Positions 35,706 through 44,073 of a stretch of 64,000 nucleotides of DNA are shown here, one piece after another; position 1 is the stretch's first letter, and each line of letters begins with the position of its first letter. Both the position numbers and the translations under genes were made by a program. Below the pieces are notes generated by a model that had not been told where the DNA came from, did no database searches, and saw only the letters and a program-made list of their open reading frames with translations. Where the stretch lies: assembly GCA_040901445.1 (NCBI GenBank), contig JBBDYQ010000015.1, positions 186,001 to 250,000 of the forward strand. Direction: 5' to 3'. The DNA comes from Thermoleophilaceae bacterium. Lineage in GTDB: Bacteria; Actinomycetota; Thermoleophilia; Solirubrobacterales; Thermoleophilaceae.

Positions 35706-36848
35706 ATGGACCTCCTCGAATATCAGGGCAAGCAGCTCTTCGCCAAGCACGGCGTTCCGGTGCCCGAGGGACGCCCCGCCACGAGCGTCGGAGAGGCCGT
35801 GGAGGCGGCCGAGTCGCTGGGCTATCCGGTGGTCATCAAGGCGCAGGTCCTGATCGGCGGCCGCGGCAAGGCGGGCGGCATCAAGCTGGCCGCCGACCGC
35901 TCCGAGGCGGAGCAGCACGCCCAGGCCATCCTCGGCATGGACATCCGCGGCTTCACCGTGCACGAGCTGTACGTGGAGAAGGCCTCCGAGATCGACGAGG
36001 AGTACTACGCGGCGGTGGTCTTCGACCGCGGGGCCAAGCAGCCCATGGTCATGTTCTCGCGCATGGGCGGCATGGACGTGGAGGCCATCGCCGACGAGGA
36101 CCCCGAGGCCATGCGCATGGTCCATGTGGACCCGCTGCTCGGCTTCTCCGACTTCCACGGCCGCCGGCTGGCGTTCGAGGCGGGCATCGCCGAGGACGTC
36201 ATCCGCCCGGTGGGCGCCATGCTCGGCAAGCTCTACGAGACGTTCGTGGCGGAGGACGCCATGCTCGTCGAGGTCAACCCGCTGCTCGTCACCAAGGGCC
36301 GCGAGGTGGTGGCGCTCGACTCCAAGGTCACCGTGGACGGCAACGCGCTCTACCGCCACCCCGACACGGCCGCCTTCCGCAACCCGGGCGCCGAGGACCC
36401 GCAGGAGCAGATGGCCAAGGAGCGCGGCCTCACCTACGTGAAGCTCGACGGCAACGTCGGCATCCTCGGCAACGGCGCCGGCCTGGTCATGTCCACGCTC
36501 GACGTGGTCAAGCAGGCGGGAGGAGAGCCGGCCAACTTCCTCGACGCGGGAGGCGGCTCCAAGGCCGACGCCATCGTCAGCGCCGTGGAGGTCATTCTCT
36601 CCGACCCCAAGGTCACGGCCGTCCTGTTCAACATCTTCGGCGGGATCACGCGCTGCGACGAGGTGGCCAACGGCCTCGTCACCGCCTTCTCGCAGATCGA
36701 CGTCAAGGTGCCGTTCGTGGTACGCCTCGACGGCACCAACGACGAGGAGGGCCGCAAGATCCTCGCGGACGCCGACCTCCCGAACGTGCACGTCGAGAAG
36801 ACCATGCTGGGGGCGGCATCCAGGGTCGTGGAGCTGGCGGCGGCGTGA
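35706..36848 (+). CDS. sucC: Succinyl-CoA synthetase beta chain
   Basis: This 380-residue ATP-grasp protein begins MDLLEYQGKQLFAKHGVPVP and contains KAQVLIGGRGKAGGIK, VEVNPLLVTKGREVVALD and NIFGGITRCDEVANGL, the usual SucC landmarks. With SucD it interconverts succinyl-CoA and succinate with formation of a nucleoside triphosphate, in the citric acid cycle and at the end of the methylmalonyl-CoA route. Its stop overlaps the GTG of sucD. Confidence 0.96.
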   Translation: MDLLEYQGKQLFAKHGVPVPEGRPATSVGEAVEAAESLGYPVVIKAQVLIGGRGKAGGIKLAADRSEAEQHAQAILGMDIRGFTVHELYVEKASEIDEEYYAAVVFDRGAKQPMVMFSRMGGMDVEAIADEDPEAMRMVHVDPLLGFSDFHGRRLAFEAGIAEDVIRPVGAMLGKLYETFVAEDAMLVEVNPLLVTKGREVVALDSKVTVDGNALYRHPDTAAFRNPGAEDPQEQMAKERGLTYVKLDGNVGILGNGAGLVMSTLDVVKQAGGEPANFLDAGGGSKADAIVSAVEVILSDPKVTAVLFNIFGGITRCDEVANGLVTAFSQIDVKVPFVVRLDGTNDEEGRKILADADLPNVHVEKTMLGAASRVVELAAA

Positions 36849-37723
36849 GCATCCTGATCGACAAGGACACGAAGCTCGTGGTCTCCGGCCTCACCGGCCG
36901 CGAGGGCACGTTCCACGGCCTCAACAACAAGCGCTACGGCACCGACCTCGTGGCCGGGGTCACGCCAGGCAAGGGCGGTCAGGACGTCGAGGGCGTGCCG
37001 GTGTTCGACACCGTGCACGCCGCCGTGGCCGAGGCCGGCGCCGACACCTCCATGATCTTCGTGCCGCCGCGCTTCGCGGCCGACGCCATCCTCGAGGCCG
37101 CCGACGCCGGCGTCGACCTCGTCATCTGCATCACCGAGGGCATCCCCGCGCACGACATGCTGCGCGTGTACACGCACCTGCGGCGCGGCGCCACGCGCCT
37201 CGTCGGCCCCAACTGCCCCGGCGTGCTCTCCCCCGGCAAGGCCAACGTGGGCATCATCCCCGCCCATTTCTTCTCCGAGGGCAACGTGGGCCTGGTGTCG
37301 CGGTCGGGCACGCTCACCTACCAGATCGGCAACGAGCTGGCGCAGCGCGGCTTCGGCAACTCCACCATCGTCGGCATCGGCGGCGACCCGATCGTCGGCT
37401 CCTCGTTCATCGACGTCATCGCGCTCTTCGAGCAGGACCCGGAGACGGAGCTGATCGTGATGTGCGGCGAGATCGGCGGCGACGAGGAGGAGCGCACGGC
37501 GGAGTACATCGCCGAGCACGTCACCAAGCCGGTCATCGGCTACATCGCCGGCTTCACCGCCCCGCCGGGCAAGACCATGGGCCACGCCGGCGCCATCGTC
37601 TCCGGCTCGGTGGGCACCGCCCAGGCCAAGGCCGAGGCACTCGAAGCGAAGGGCGTGCGCGTGGGGCGCAACCCCACGGAGGTCGCCGAAGCGGCCGTCG
37701 AGGCCCTCGGCGCCAAGGTCTGA
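36845..37723 (+). CDS. sucD: Succinyl-CoA synthetase alpha chain
   Basis: This 292-residue protein has a CoA-binding Rossmann domain ([13 protein letters not shown]), [11 protein letters not shown] and the phosphohistidine loop [12 protein letters not shown] with His247. Length and motifs are those of active SucD. The GTG start overlaps the sucC stop (GTGA), so the subunits are co-translated. A long inverted repeat begins at its stop codon. Confidence 0.96.
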   Translation: MSILIDKDTKLVVSGLTGREGTFHGLNNKRYGTDLVAGVTPGKGGQDVEGVPVFDTVHAAVAEAGADTSMIFVPPRFAADAILEAADAGVDLVICITEGIPAHDMLRVYTHLRRGATRLVGPNCPGVLSPGKANVGIIPAHFFSEGNVGLVSRSGTLTYQIGNELAQRGFGNSTIVGIGGDPIVGSSFIDVIALFEQDPETELIVMCGEIGGDEEERTAEYIAEHVTKPVIGYIAGFTAPPGKTMGHAGAIVSGSVGTAQAKAEALEAKGVRVGRNPTEVAEAAVEALGAKV

Positions 37724-37821
37724 CGAGCGAGACGCAAGCAGCGCAAGGACGCAGGGAGCGACGCGTGCTCCGCACGCGAGCGACCGAGGACGCCGCGATG
37801 CGACGCGGACTCGCTCGTCAG
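37720..37821. repeat. Structured element after sucD, 12-base inverted repeat with 78-base interior
   Basis: CTGACGAGCGAG (37720-37731, overlapping the sucD stop) pairs with CTCGCTCGTCAG (37810-37821). The interior is rich in GACG/GCGAC repeats and holds a small hairpin, GCGTGC-TCC-GCACGC. The element fills the whole gap to the convergent oxygenase gene. It may act as a bidirectional terminator or a repeated intergenic element; no copy elsewhere in this window was noticed. Confidence 0.5.
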
Positions 37822-37825
37822 ATGC

Positions 37826-38803
37826 CTACGCCGCCGCCGGCTGCCGAGCGCGCAGCTCGGCGGGGGCCGGGACGGCGTGGCGCTCGAACGCCTCGGCCGG
37901 TGCCAGCGTCTCCTCGCGCTGCGGTGCGATGCCGCGGAACACCGGCTCGAGGATGGGCACGGTGCCGGGCGAGATCATCCTCAGCACGCGCAGCTGCGGC
38001 CACGTGCCGGCGGCGCCGACCCGGAAGGCGATCCGCATCACCGGCACGATCATCGCGTCCACCAGCCGGCCCTGGTGGAGGTCGGCCAGCCGGCGCTGCC
38101 AGCGCGGCATGGTGGCGATCGTCGCCGCCCGCAGGAACCTGCCGACGAGCCACGCCGCCGGCCTCAGGACCGCGGGCTGCGGCGGGAGGACGACCTCGGC
38201 GTTGAGCAGATGGTGCATCATCGCCTGGGTGGCCTCGGAGGCGGCAAGCCGGGGGCGCACGCTCTCGAAGTACTCGCGGACGCCTTCGCGGGTGCGCGGC
38301 ACCTTGGCGGGGTCGCAGGTCTGCAGCTCGGCGGCGGTCGCGCAGTCCTCCCAGTAGCGGCGCTCGTCCTCGGGGCTGAGCTTGCCGGGCCCGTACCTCT
38401 CGTACGCGTAGAGGACGGAGTGCCAGCCGGTGAGCAGGATCCAGAGCTGCGAGTCCGGGTCGTTGGCGTCGTAGGTGAGGCCCGAGACCGGCTCGCGCCC
38501 CACGTTGCGGGCGTGGACCTTCATCAGAACCTCCGATGCCTTGACCGCCGTGCGCGAGTCGGCGAACGCGACGGTGGCGAAGTACCGGATCGTGCGGTCA
38601 TAGCGAGTCCGCGCCTGGGTGCGGACCTTGTTCGTGGCCTCGACCGAGGCGAGGAGGAACGGATCGAGCTCCTCCACGACCACCGCGCGCTGGAAGCCGA
38701 CCGTCAGCGAAGTCGGGTATCCCCAGACCCGCCAGGCCACGGAGCCGGGACCGAAGAACCCATAGTCGTCCATCGGCTCGGCCCGGCGATCCTTCGCTGC
38801 CAT
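37826..38803 (-). CDS. MpaB-type oxygenase (DUF2236, latex-clearing-protein family)
   Basis: This 325-residue protein begins near DYGFFGPGSVAWRVWGYP and carries VHARNVGREPVSG, DPDSQLWILLTGWHSVLYAYERYG and YFESVRPRL, the conserved blocks of the DUF2236/MpaB oxygenase family that binds heme through His in the DSQLW.HA-like region. The canonical heme-ligand block here reads LLTGWHSV. Relatives cleave polyisoprene or modify macrolactones; the substrate is unknown. A GGGGAG ribosome site precedes the ATG. The divergent TetR gene is the likely regulator. Confidence 0.8.
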   Translation of the reverse strand: MAAKDRRAEPMDDYGFFGPGSVAWRVWGYPTSLTVGFQRAVVVEELDPFLLASVEATNKVRTQARTRYDRTIRYFATVAFADSRTAVKASEVLMKVHARNVGREPVSGLTYDANDPDSQLWILLTGWHSVLYAYERYGPGKLSPEDERRYWEDCATAAELQTCDPAKVPRTREGVREYFESVRPRLAASEATQAMMHHLLNAEVVLPPQPAVLRPAAWLVGRFLRAATIATMPRWQRRLADLHQGRLVDAMIVPVMRIAFRVGAAGTWPQLRVLRMISPGTVPILEPVFRGIAPQREETLAPAEAFERHAVPAPAELRARQPAAA

Positions 38804-38828
38804 GTGATCACTCCCCGGTCGCTGAGAA

Positions 38829-38864
38829 GTAGCTACGATAGCGTATATACGGTACCGTAGCTAC
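38829..38864. promoter_or_regulatory. Probable TetR operator with three palindromes at 14-base spacing
   Basis: Self-complementary octamers GTAGCTAC (38829-38836), GTATATAC (38843-38850) and GTAGCTAC (38857-38864) start exactly 14 bases apart. A GGTACC (38851-38856) lies between the last two. The array fills the gap between divergent oxygenase and TetR genes. It overlaps the TetR gene's TACCGT box (38853-38858) and minus-strand TATCGT/TACGCT candidates, so binding would silence both genes. Repressor assignment is by position. Confidence 0.65.
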
Positions 38865-38868
38865 CACG

Positions 38869-39507
38869 ATGCCAGCCCCGGCCGCCAGCCGCACCCGCCA
38901 GCCGCGAATGCCGATCGAGGCCCGTCGCGAGCAGGTGCTCGACGCCGCGCTGCGGCTGATCAGCCGGCACGGCTACGGCGCGGCGACGATGGAGGCGATC
39001 GCCCGCGAGGCGGATCTCTCCAAGCCGGTCGTCTACAACGCCTACCGCGACCGGGCCGCCCTGCTTCAGGCGCTGCTCGAGCGTGAGGAGGCTCGGGCGT
39101 TCAAAGCGCTCGCGGAGGCCCTGCCGCCACAGCCGGCGGACGCCGATGCCACCATGTCGATGCTGTCCTGGCTGCGCACGCTCGCACACGCGATCGCCGA
39201 GGACCCGGTGCCGTGGAGGCTCATGCTGGTCCCCGGCCCCGAGACGCCGGAGAGCGTTCTCGATCACGTGGAGGCCGGGCGCGCGTTCGCGCTCGAGCAG
39301 GTGGGCTCGCTGATCCGGGCGCTGCTCGACGAGCGGCCCGCGCTGGAGCGGGTGGACCGCGAGCTCGCCTCCCAGGCCGTGCTCGCGATGGCCGAGCACT
39401 CCGCCAGGCTCCTGATCGCCGACCCCGAGACCTACACGCCCGAGCGGCTTGCCGAGTTCGGCGAGGCGCTGCTCACATCGGTCCTCCCCCGGCCCTCCAA
39501 CGGCTGA
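38869..39507 (+). CDS. TetR-family transcriptional repressor
   Basis: This 212-residue protein has a basic N-terminus and the TetR helix-turn-helix: REQVLDAALRLISRHGYGAATMEAIAREADLSKPVVYNAYRD, given here in part as RLISRHGYGAATMEAIA and LSKPVVYNAYRD. An all-helical ligand domain follows. It is divergent from the MpaB-type oxygenase gene with a palindromic array between them, the usual layout for a self-regulating repressor that also controls its neighbour. The ligand is unknown. A TACCGT box lies 10 bases before the ATG. Confidence 0.9.
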   Translation: MPAPAASRTRQPRMPIEARREQVLDAALRLISRHGYGAATMEAIAREADLSKPVVYNAYRDRAALLQALLEREEARAFKALAEALPPQPADADATMSMLSWLRTLAHAIAEDPVPWRLMLVPGPETPESVLDHVEAGRAFALEQVGSLIRALLDERPALERVDRELASQAVLAMAEHSARLLIADPETYTPERLAEFGEALLTSVLPRPSNG

Positions 39508-39545
39508 GCGCGGCGCCGCGGAGGGCGCCCGCTACTCTCGTCCGC

Positions 39546-40679
39546 GTGCGCCTGCGCCCGTCCGTCCTGGCGATGCTCGTCGTCCCGGCCGCCCTCGCCC
39601 CCGCTTCCGCCCACGGCGCCTACACCCACATCGTCCGCGGCGCCGGCTTCGGCCACGGCATCGGCATGAGCCAGTACGGCGCCTTCGGGTTCGCACGCCA
39701 AGGCAGCGGCTACCGCGAGATCCTCGCCCACTACTACCGCGGCACCGAGCTCTCCACCGCGGGCGACAGCAAGGTCCGCGTGCTGCTCCAGTCGGGCCGC
39801 GAGACGGTCTCGTTCAAGGGGGCCACGCGCGCGCCCGGCAAGCGCCTCAACCCCCGCCGCACCTACCGCGCCACCCGCCGCGGCTTCACGCAGGTGGAGC
39901 TGCGCACCACGCGCGGCACCCGGGTCGGCCGCTTCGACGCCCCCCTGGTCGTGACCAGCGCCGACGACGCCATCAGGCTCGGCGGCACGGCCATCGGCGG
40001 CGTGCGCAACGGACGCTACCGCGGCTCGCTCGAGATCCGGCCCTCCACCTTCCGCGGCCTCGTGGCCGTCAACGCCGTTCCGCTCGACGGCTACGTCCAG
40101 GGCGTCATCCCGGACGAGGTGCCGCCGTCATGGCCGGCGGAGGCGCTGAAGGCGCAGGCCGTGGCCGCGCGCACCTATGCCCTCGCCACCGACGCCGGCG
40201 GCGCGGTCTTCGACCAGTACCCCGACACCCGCTCGCAGGTGTACGGGGGCCTGAACGCCGAGACGCCCACCACCAACGCCGCGGCCCGCGACACCGCCGG
40301 CGAGGTGCTGCGCCACGGCGGGCGCATCGCCACCACCTTCTTCTTCTCCACCTCGGGAGGGCGCACGGAGAACGTCGAGAACGTCTTCCACGGCTCCGAG
40401 CCGGTGCCGTACCTGGTGAGCGTCGAGGATCCTTTTGACGACGCCTCGCCGCGCCACCGCTGGCGCCTCACCTTCAGCCAGCGCGAGATGCAGGCCAAGC
40501 TGCGGGGCCTCGTCAAGGGGCGCTTCCGCCGCATCAAGGTGCTGCGCCGCGGGGCATCGCCGCGGATCATCACCGCCGAGATCCACGGCTCGCGCGGGCG
40601 CACGCGCGTGCGCGGGACCACCCTGCGCGCGCGGCTCGGGCTCTACGACACGTGGGCCTCGTTCTCGCGCCGGCGCTGA
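39546..40679 (+). CDS. Exported SpoIID/LytB-domain protein
   Basis: This 377-residue protein has a signal peptide (LRPSVLAMLVVPAALAPASAHG). The SpoIID landmarks follow: GFGHGIGMSQYGAFGFARQG, VNAVPLDGYVQGVIPDEVPPSWPAEALKAQAVAARTYAL (seen in that order) and ARDTAGEVLRHGG with TFFFSTSGGRTEN. Relatives are lytic transglycosylases acting on denuded glycan strands during sporulation or cell-wall turnover. This organism need not sporulate; the domain is widespread in exported actinobacterial proteins. The GTG at 39546 has a TACTCT box 7 bases upstream. Confidence 0.85.
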   Translation: MRLRPSVLAMLVVPAALAPASAHGAYTHIVRGAGFGHGIGMSQYGAFGFARQGSGYREILAHYYRGTELSTAGDSKVRVLLQSGRETVSFKGATRAPGKRLNPRRTYRATRRGFTQVELRTTRGTRVGRFDAPLVVTSADDAIRLGGTAIGGVRNGRYRGSLEIRPSTFRGLVAVNAVPLDGYVQGVIPDEVPPSWPAEALKAQAVAARTYALATDAGGAVFDQYPDTRSQVYGGLNAETPTTNAAARDTAGEVLRHGGRIATTFFFSTSGGRTENVENVFHGSEPVPYLVSVEDPFDDASPRHRWRLTFSQREMQAKLRGLVKGRFRRIKVLRRGASPRIITAEIHGSRGRTRVRGTTLRARLGLYDTWASFSRRR

Positions 40680-40720
40680 ACCGGGCACCCACCCAGCGCG
40701 CCCGTTATCGTGGCCCGTCG

Positions 40721-41827
40721 ATGACGGCCGCGGCCCCCACGATCTCGTTCGCGCGCGGCGCCCCCTCGCTCGACATCATCGCCGTCGGCGAGCTGCGCGG
40801 CGCCGCCGACCGGGCGCTCTCCAACGACCCGCTGGGCGCCCTCTCCTACGGCACCTCCACGGGCTATCCCGCGCTGTGTGACTGGATCGCGGAGCAGCAC
40901 GGCGTGGGCATCGATCAGGTCATCGCCACCAACGGCTCGATGCAGGCGGACGCGTTCCTGTTCCAGCATCTCGTGGAGCCCGGCGACGTCGTTGTCGTGG
41001 AGGCGCCCACCTATGACCGCACGCTGCTCGCCCTGCGGGCGCTCGGCGCCGAGATCCTGGCCATCCCGCTCGAGGCCGACGGCATCGACGTCGAGGCCCT
41101 GGCCCGCGCGCTCGAGGCGGGGGCGCGGCCCAAGCTCGCCCACATCATCCCCAACTTCCAGAACCCGGCCGGCCACACGCTGTCGGAGGCCAAGCGCCGG
41201 CGGCTGCTCGAGCTGGCAGCAGCACACGACTTCGTGATCTTCGAGGACGACCCGTACGTGGAGCTGCGCTTCGAGGGCGAGCACCTGCCCACGATGCTCT
41301 CGATGGACACGGCCGACCGCGTGGTCTACGCCTCGTCCTTCTCCAAGACGGTCTGCCCCGGCATCCGGGTGGGCTATCTCGCCGGCCCGGCGCCCACGAT
41401 CGCCGCCATCCGCAAGCTCGCCACGAGCACCTACATCTCGCCGAGCATGGTCGCCCAGGCCATCGTGGCGGAGTTCTGCCGCTCGGGGGCCATCCGCACC
41501 TCCATCGAGACGGTCAAGTCGGCGCTCCACGCCCGCCGCGACGCGCTCGCCTCGGCGCTGGAGCGCGACCTGCCCGACGCCCGCTTCGTGGCTCCCCAGG
41601 GCGGCTACTTCCTCTGGGTCGAGCTGCCCGAGGGCGCCGACGTGGACGCTCTCGCCTCCGCGGCCCAGGAGCGCGGCGTGATCTTCGTGAAGGGCACCGA
41701 CTTCCTGCTCGAGGGCGGGCAGAACACGCTGCGGCTCGCCTACTCCGGCGTCACGCCGGAGGAGATCGACGAGGGGATCACCCGCCTCGCCGGCGCCTAC
41801 GGGAGCCTGGCGGGCGCCCCGGCGTGA
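40721..41827 (+). CDS. PLP-dependent aminotransferase, class I/II (2-aminoadipate/MocR-like fold)
   Basis: This 368-residue fold-type I aminotransferase has GALSYGTSTGYPALCDWIA, IIPNFQNPAGHTLS, IFEDDPYVELRF and the PLP lysine K209 in YASSFSKTVCPGIRVGY. It is closest in style to LysN/aromatic or 2-aminoadipate aminotransferases; the amino donor cannot be fixed. The ATG at 40721 has a TATCGT box 9 bases upstream, so the longer frame from 40652 is rejected. Its stop overlaps the GTG of the following membrane protein. Confidence 0.9.
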   Translation: MTAAAPTISFARGAPSLDIIAVGELRGAADRALSNDPLGALSYGTSTGYPALCDWIAEQHGVGIDQVIATNGSMQADAFLFQHLVEPGDVVVVEAPTYDRTLLALRALGAEILAIPLEADGIDVEALARALEAGARPKLAHIIPNFQNPAGHTLSEAKRRRLLELAAAHDFVIFEDDPYVELRFEGEHLPTMLSMDTADRVVYASSFSKTVCPGIRVGYLAGPAPTIAAIRKLATSTYISPSMVAQAIVAEFCRSGAIRTSIETVKSALHARRDALASALERDLPDARFVAPQGGYFLWVELPEGADVDALASAAQERGVIFVKGTDFLLEGGQNTLRLAYSGVTPEEIDEGITRLAGAYGSLAGAPA

Positions 41828-42675
41828 GCAGCTCCGCCCCGCGGGTGGACCTGAGCCGCCCGCGCGACCTGGGCCGGCTCATCTCGGACGGCTTCGGCCT
41901 GTACGTGCGGCACTTCGGCGTCTTCGTGACGATCGCCGCCGCCGTGGTCATCCCGGTCGAGGTCATCGTCAGCGGGATCGGCCTCGAGCAGATCAGCTCC
42001 GGCTTCGGCGACGACCCCACGGCCGCCGAGACCGCGATCCCGCTCGTGGTGAGCTACCTCGTCACGGTCCCGCTCATCACCGGCATGACGATCTACGCGC
42101 TGCTGCGGGCCGCCGGCGGCGAGGACCCCAGCAGCCGGGCATCGATCGCGGCCGGCCTCGACGTGTTCGCGCCGGTCTTCGGCGCCGTGATCCTGGCCGC
42201 GGTGGGGATCGCCGCCGGACTGTTCCTCTTCATCGTGCCGGGCGTCTATCTCGCGGTGCGCTGGTACTTCGTGGCGCAGGCGGTGGTGATCGACGGACGT
42301 CGCGGCAGCGCCGCCCTGCGCCGCAGCGGGGAGCTCGTGACCGGCGAGTGGTGGCGCGTGCTGGGCGTCGCGATCGTGGTGAACCTCATCGTGATCATCC
42401 CCGCCGCAGTCGTCGGGCTGCCCCTATCCCTCGCCGCCGAACAGGCCGACCGCGCGGTGCTCGGCCTGGCCGGGTCGATTCTCGCGCAGCTCGTCACGGT
42501 GCCCTACATCGCCATCGTCGGCACGCTGCTGTTCTTCGACCTCAGCGCCCGCAAGGCCGGGCGCGTGCCGTCGCCGGTGGCCCCGCCTCCGCCTCCGGGT
42601 GCCCCACCGCCGGATCAGGGGGCGCCTCCGCCGGCCCGCCCGCCCGACCCGCCGGGCCTGCCGCCGCGCGGCTAG
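41824..42675 (+). CDS. Multi-pass membrane protein with Pro-rich tail
   Basis: This 283-residue protein has about six membrane helices (for example FGVFVTIAAAVVIPVEVIV, FGAVILAAVGIAAGLFLFIVP). A loop with VRWYFVAQAVVIDGRRGSAALRRSGELV, read in sections, resembles the membrane domain of glycerophosphodiester phosphodiesterase-like and YciC-type proteins. The last 45 residues are Pro/Gly-rich and cytoplasmic. The function is unknown. The GTG start overlaps the aminotransferase stop (GTGA). Confidence 0.75.
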   Translation: MSSSAPRVDLSRPRDLGRLISDGFGLYVRHFGVFVTIAAAVVIPVEVIVSGIGLEQISSGFGDDPTAAETAIPLVVSYLVTVPLITGMTIYALLRAAGGEDPSSRASIAAGLDVFAPVFGAVILAAVGIAAGLFLFIVPGVYLAVRWYFVAQAVVIDGRRGSAALRRSGELVTGEWWRVLGVAIVVNLIVIIPAAVVGLPLSLAAEQADRAVLGLAGSILAQLVTVPYIAIVGTLLFFDLSARKAGRVPSPVAPPPPPGAPPPDQGAPPPARPPDPPGLPPRG

Positions 42676-42695
42676 GGAGGATGTTGCCCTCCGCC

Positions 42696-42734
42696 GTCCT
42701 GCCCTGGGCTGCGTATGACGGCCCAGGGCAGGAC
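42696..42734. terminator. Strong hairpin between convergent genes
   Basis: Perfect 14-base arms GTCCTGCCCTGGGC (42696-42709) and GCCCAGGGCAGGAC (42721-42734) flank an 11-base loop. It lies 20 bases after the membrane protein stop and before the convergent SRPBCC gene's end. This fits a bidirectional terminator. The rest of the 147-base gap shows nothing else. Confidence 0.65.
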
Positions 42735-42822
42735 AGCACAGCACTCCCACCCTCCCTCACTGCCAACCCGGACGCCCTTCGCCCAGAGCCCACGCGGCGA
42801 AAGGACACCGACCGTGGAACAG

Positions 42823-43302
42823 CTAGGTCCGCGCGGCCGCGCCGTGCTCGCGCGTGGCGATCTCGGCCAATGCGCCGGCCGAGCGGCGGAAGCCCGCCTC
42901 CACCTGGCGGTGGAGCACGGCGGCGGAAAGCAGCCTCCCGAACGGCCCGAAGGCCGGCTCGTAGCGGAACGTGAACGTGACCTCGGTGGACTCCCCGCCG
43001 AGCGACTGCAGCGTCATCTCGAGGCTCACGTCCTTGGCGATCGCGATGCCCTCGCCGCGATGCACGCTGCGCCGCGGCGGATCGTGCTCGGCCACCGTCC
43101 AGCGCGAGCCGCTCTTGATCGGTCCGAGCACCGTGTTGCGCTCCTCATAGGTCGAGCCCAGCGCCGCGGGCCCGTCGGTGCGCACCACCTCGTCGGTGGC
43201 GTCCACCCACTCGGCGTAGCGGGCGGTGTCGCAGATGAGGTCCCAGACATGCTCCTGCGGAGCCGCGACGGTGACCGAGACGACGGCGGAGCGCTCAGCC
43301 AT
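42823..43302 (-). CDS. SRPBCC-family (polyketide cyclase-like) protein
   Basis: This 159-residue protein has the SRPBCC/START-like helix-grip pattern: VSVTVAAPQEHVWDLICDTARYAEW at the start, a beta-sheet core (STEVTFTFRYEP) and a long C-terminal helix (VEAGFRRSAGALAEIATRE). Such proteins bind hydrophobic ligands or act as co-chaperone-like or cyclase proteins. It starts two bases after the DtxR gene's stop, so it shares that transcript. No catalytic residues can be assigned. Confidence 0.82.
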   Translation of the reverse strand: MAERSAVVSVTVAAPQEHVWDLICDTARYAEWVDATDEVVRTDGPAALGSTYEERNTVLGPIKSGSRWTVAEHDPPRRSVHRGEGIAIAKDVSLEMTLQSLGGESTEVTFTFRYEPAFGPFGRLLSAAVLHRQVEAGFRRSAGALAEIATREHGAAART

Positions 43303-43304
43303 GG

Positions 43305-44018
43305 CTAGCGCCCGTACCTGTCCTTGCCGAGCACGAGCTGATCGGGCAGCGCCACGCGCGGCGGCGGCGACGGGTCCGCCACAACCGAGACGGTCTCGGC
43401 CACGCTGCGGGTGACCGTGTGGCGGCCGTTGCCGGCCTCCACCGCCACCTCGTCGTCGCCCGAGTTGGCGAGGGTGCCCTCGAGTCCCGGGTGCAGCCCC
43501 GACTCCTTGAGGTAGTGGAGCAGGTCCTCGGCCTCGTTCTCGAAGCGCAGCACGCGCACCGCGGCGCCCTCGGCCACATCGGCGAGGGGGACGCCCTGCT
43601 CGCGGGAGCCCTCGAAGATCGGGTGGCCGTGGGGGCACGTGGTGGCGTCGCCTATGGCCTTGAGCATGCGCTCCTCGACGATCGGGGACATCCAGTGCTC
43701 GAGGCGCTCGGCCTCCTCGTGCACCTGGTCCCAGGGGATGTCGAAGACATCGGTGAGGAAGCGCTCGATCAGGCGGTGGCGGCGCACCACGTGGGCGGCC
43801 TCCTCGTGGCCGCGCTCGGTGAACTGGAGCTCCTTGCCCTTCTCGCGGCTGATGTAGCCGTCGGACTCCAGCCGCCCGAGCATCTCGTGCACCGTGGGCG
43901 CCGAGAGCTGCATGGCGCGGGCGATGTTGGCCCCGGTGATGGGCAGCCCGGCCTCCCGCAGCCAGTAGATCGTCTGCAGGTACTCCTCTTCGGCGACGGT
44001 CGCGGCATCGTGGGACAA
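43305..44018 (-). CDS. DtxR/IdeR-family metal-dependent repressor
   Basis: This protein of about 237 residues has the DtxR winged helix (EEEYLQTIYWLREAGLPITGANIARAM, with LSAPTVHEMLGRLESDGYI), the metal-binding dimerisation domain (HWMSPIVEERMLKAIGDATTCPHGHPI) and a C-terminal SH3-like FeoA domain. It should sense Fe(II) or Mn(II) and repress metal uptake genes. A TTG at 44018 with GGAGGA upstream gives the usual family N-terminus (SHDAATVAEEEYL); an in-frame ATG at 44057 is the alternative. It is divergent from the SDR gene. Confidence 0.88.
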   Translation of the reverse strand: MSHDAATVAEEEYLQTIYWLREAGLPITGANIARAMQLSAPTVHEMLGRLESDGYISREKGKELQFTERGHEEAAHVVRRHRLIERFLTDVFDIPWDQVHEEAERLEHWMSPIVEERMLKAIGDATTCPHGHPIFEGSREQGVPLADVAEGAAVRVLRFENEAEDLLHYLKESGLHPGLEGTLANSGDDEVAVEAGNGRHTVTRSVAETVSVVADPSPPPRVALPDQLVLGKDRYGR

Positions 44019-44055
44019 GGGTCGGTTCCTCCGGCGGTCAGTGGTTCGCTCCGGC

Positions 44056-44065
44056 ATCGTAGTAT
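44056..44065. promoter_or_regulatory. Divergent -10 boxes sharing one TA (ATCGTAGTAT)
   Basis: The plus-strand box TAGTAT (44060-44065) lies 8 bases before the ATG at 44074. The minus-strand box TACGAT (44056-44061) points toward the DtxR gene, leaving a short leader with a GGAGGA site before its TTG. The boxes share the TA at 44060-44061. Confidence 0.45.
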
Positions 44066-44073
44066 CCCGCCCG

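Noticed and set aside
43418-44040. Plus-strand frame 43419-45800 as one long protein
   Set aside because: Its first part is antisense to the DtxR regulator; only the ligase portion from 44841 is real.
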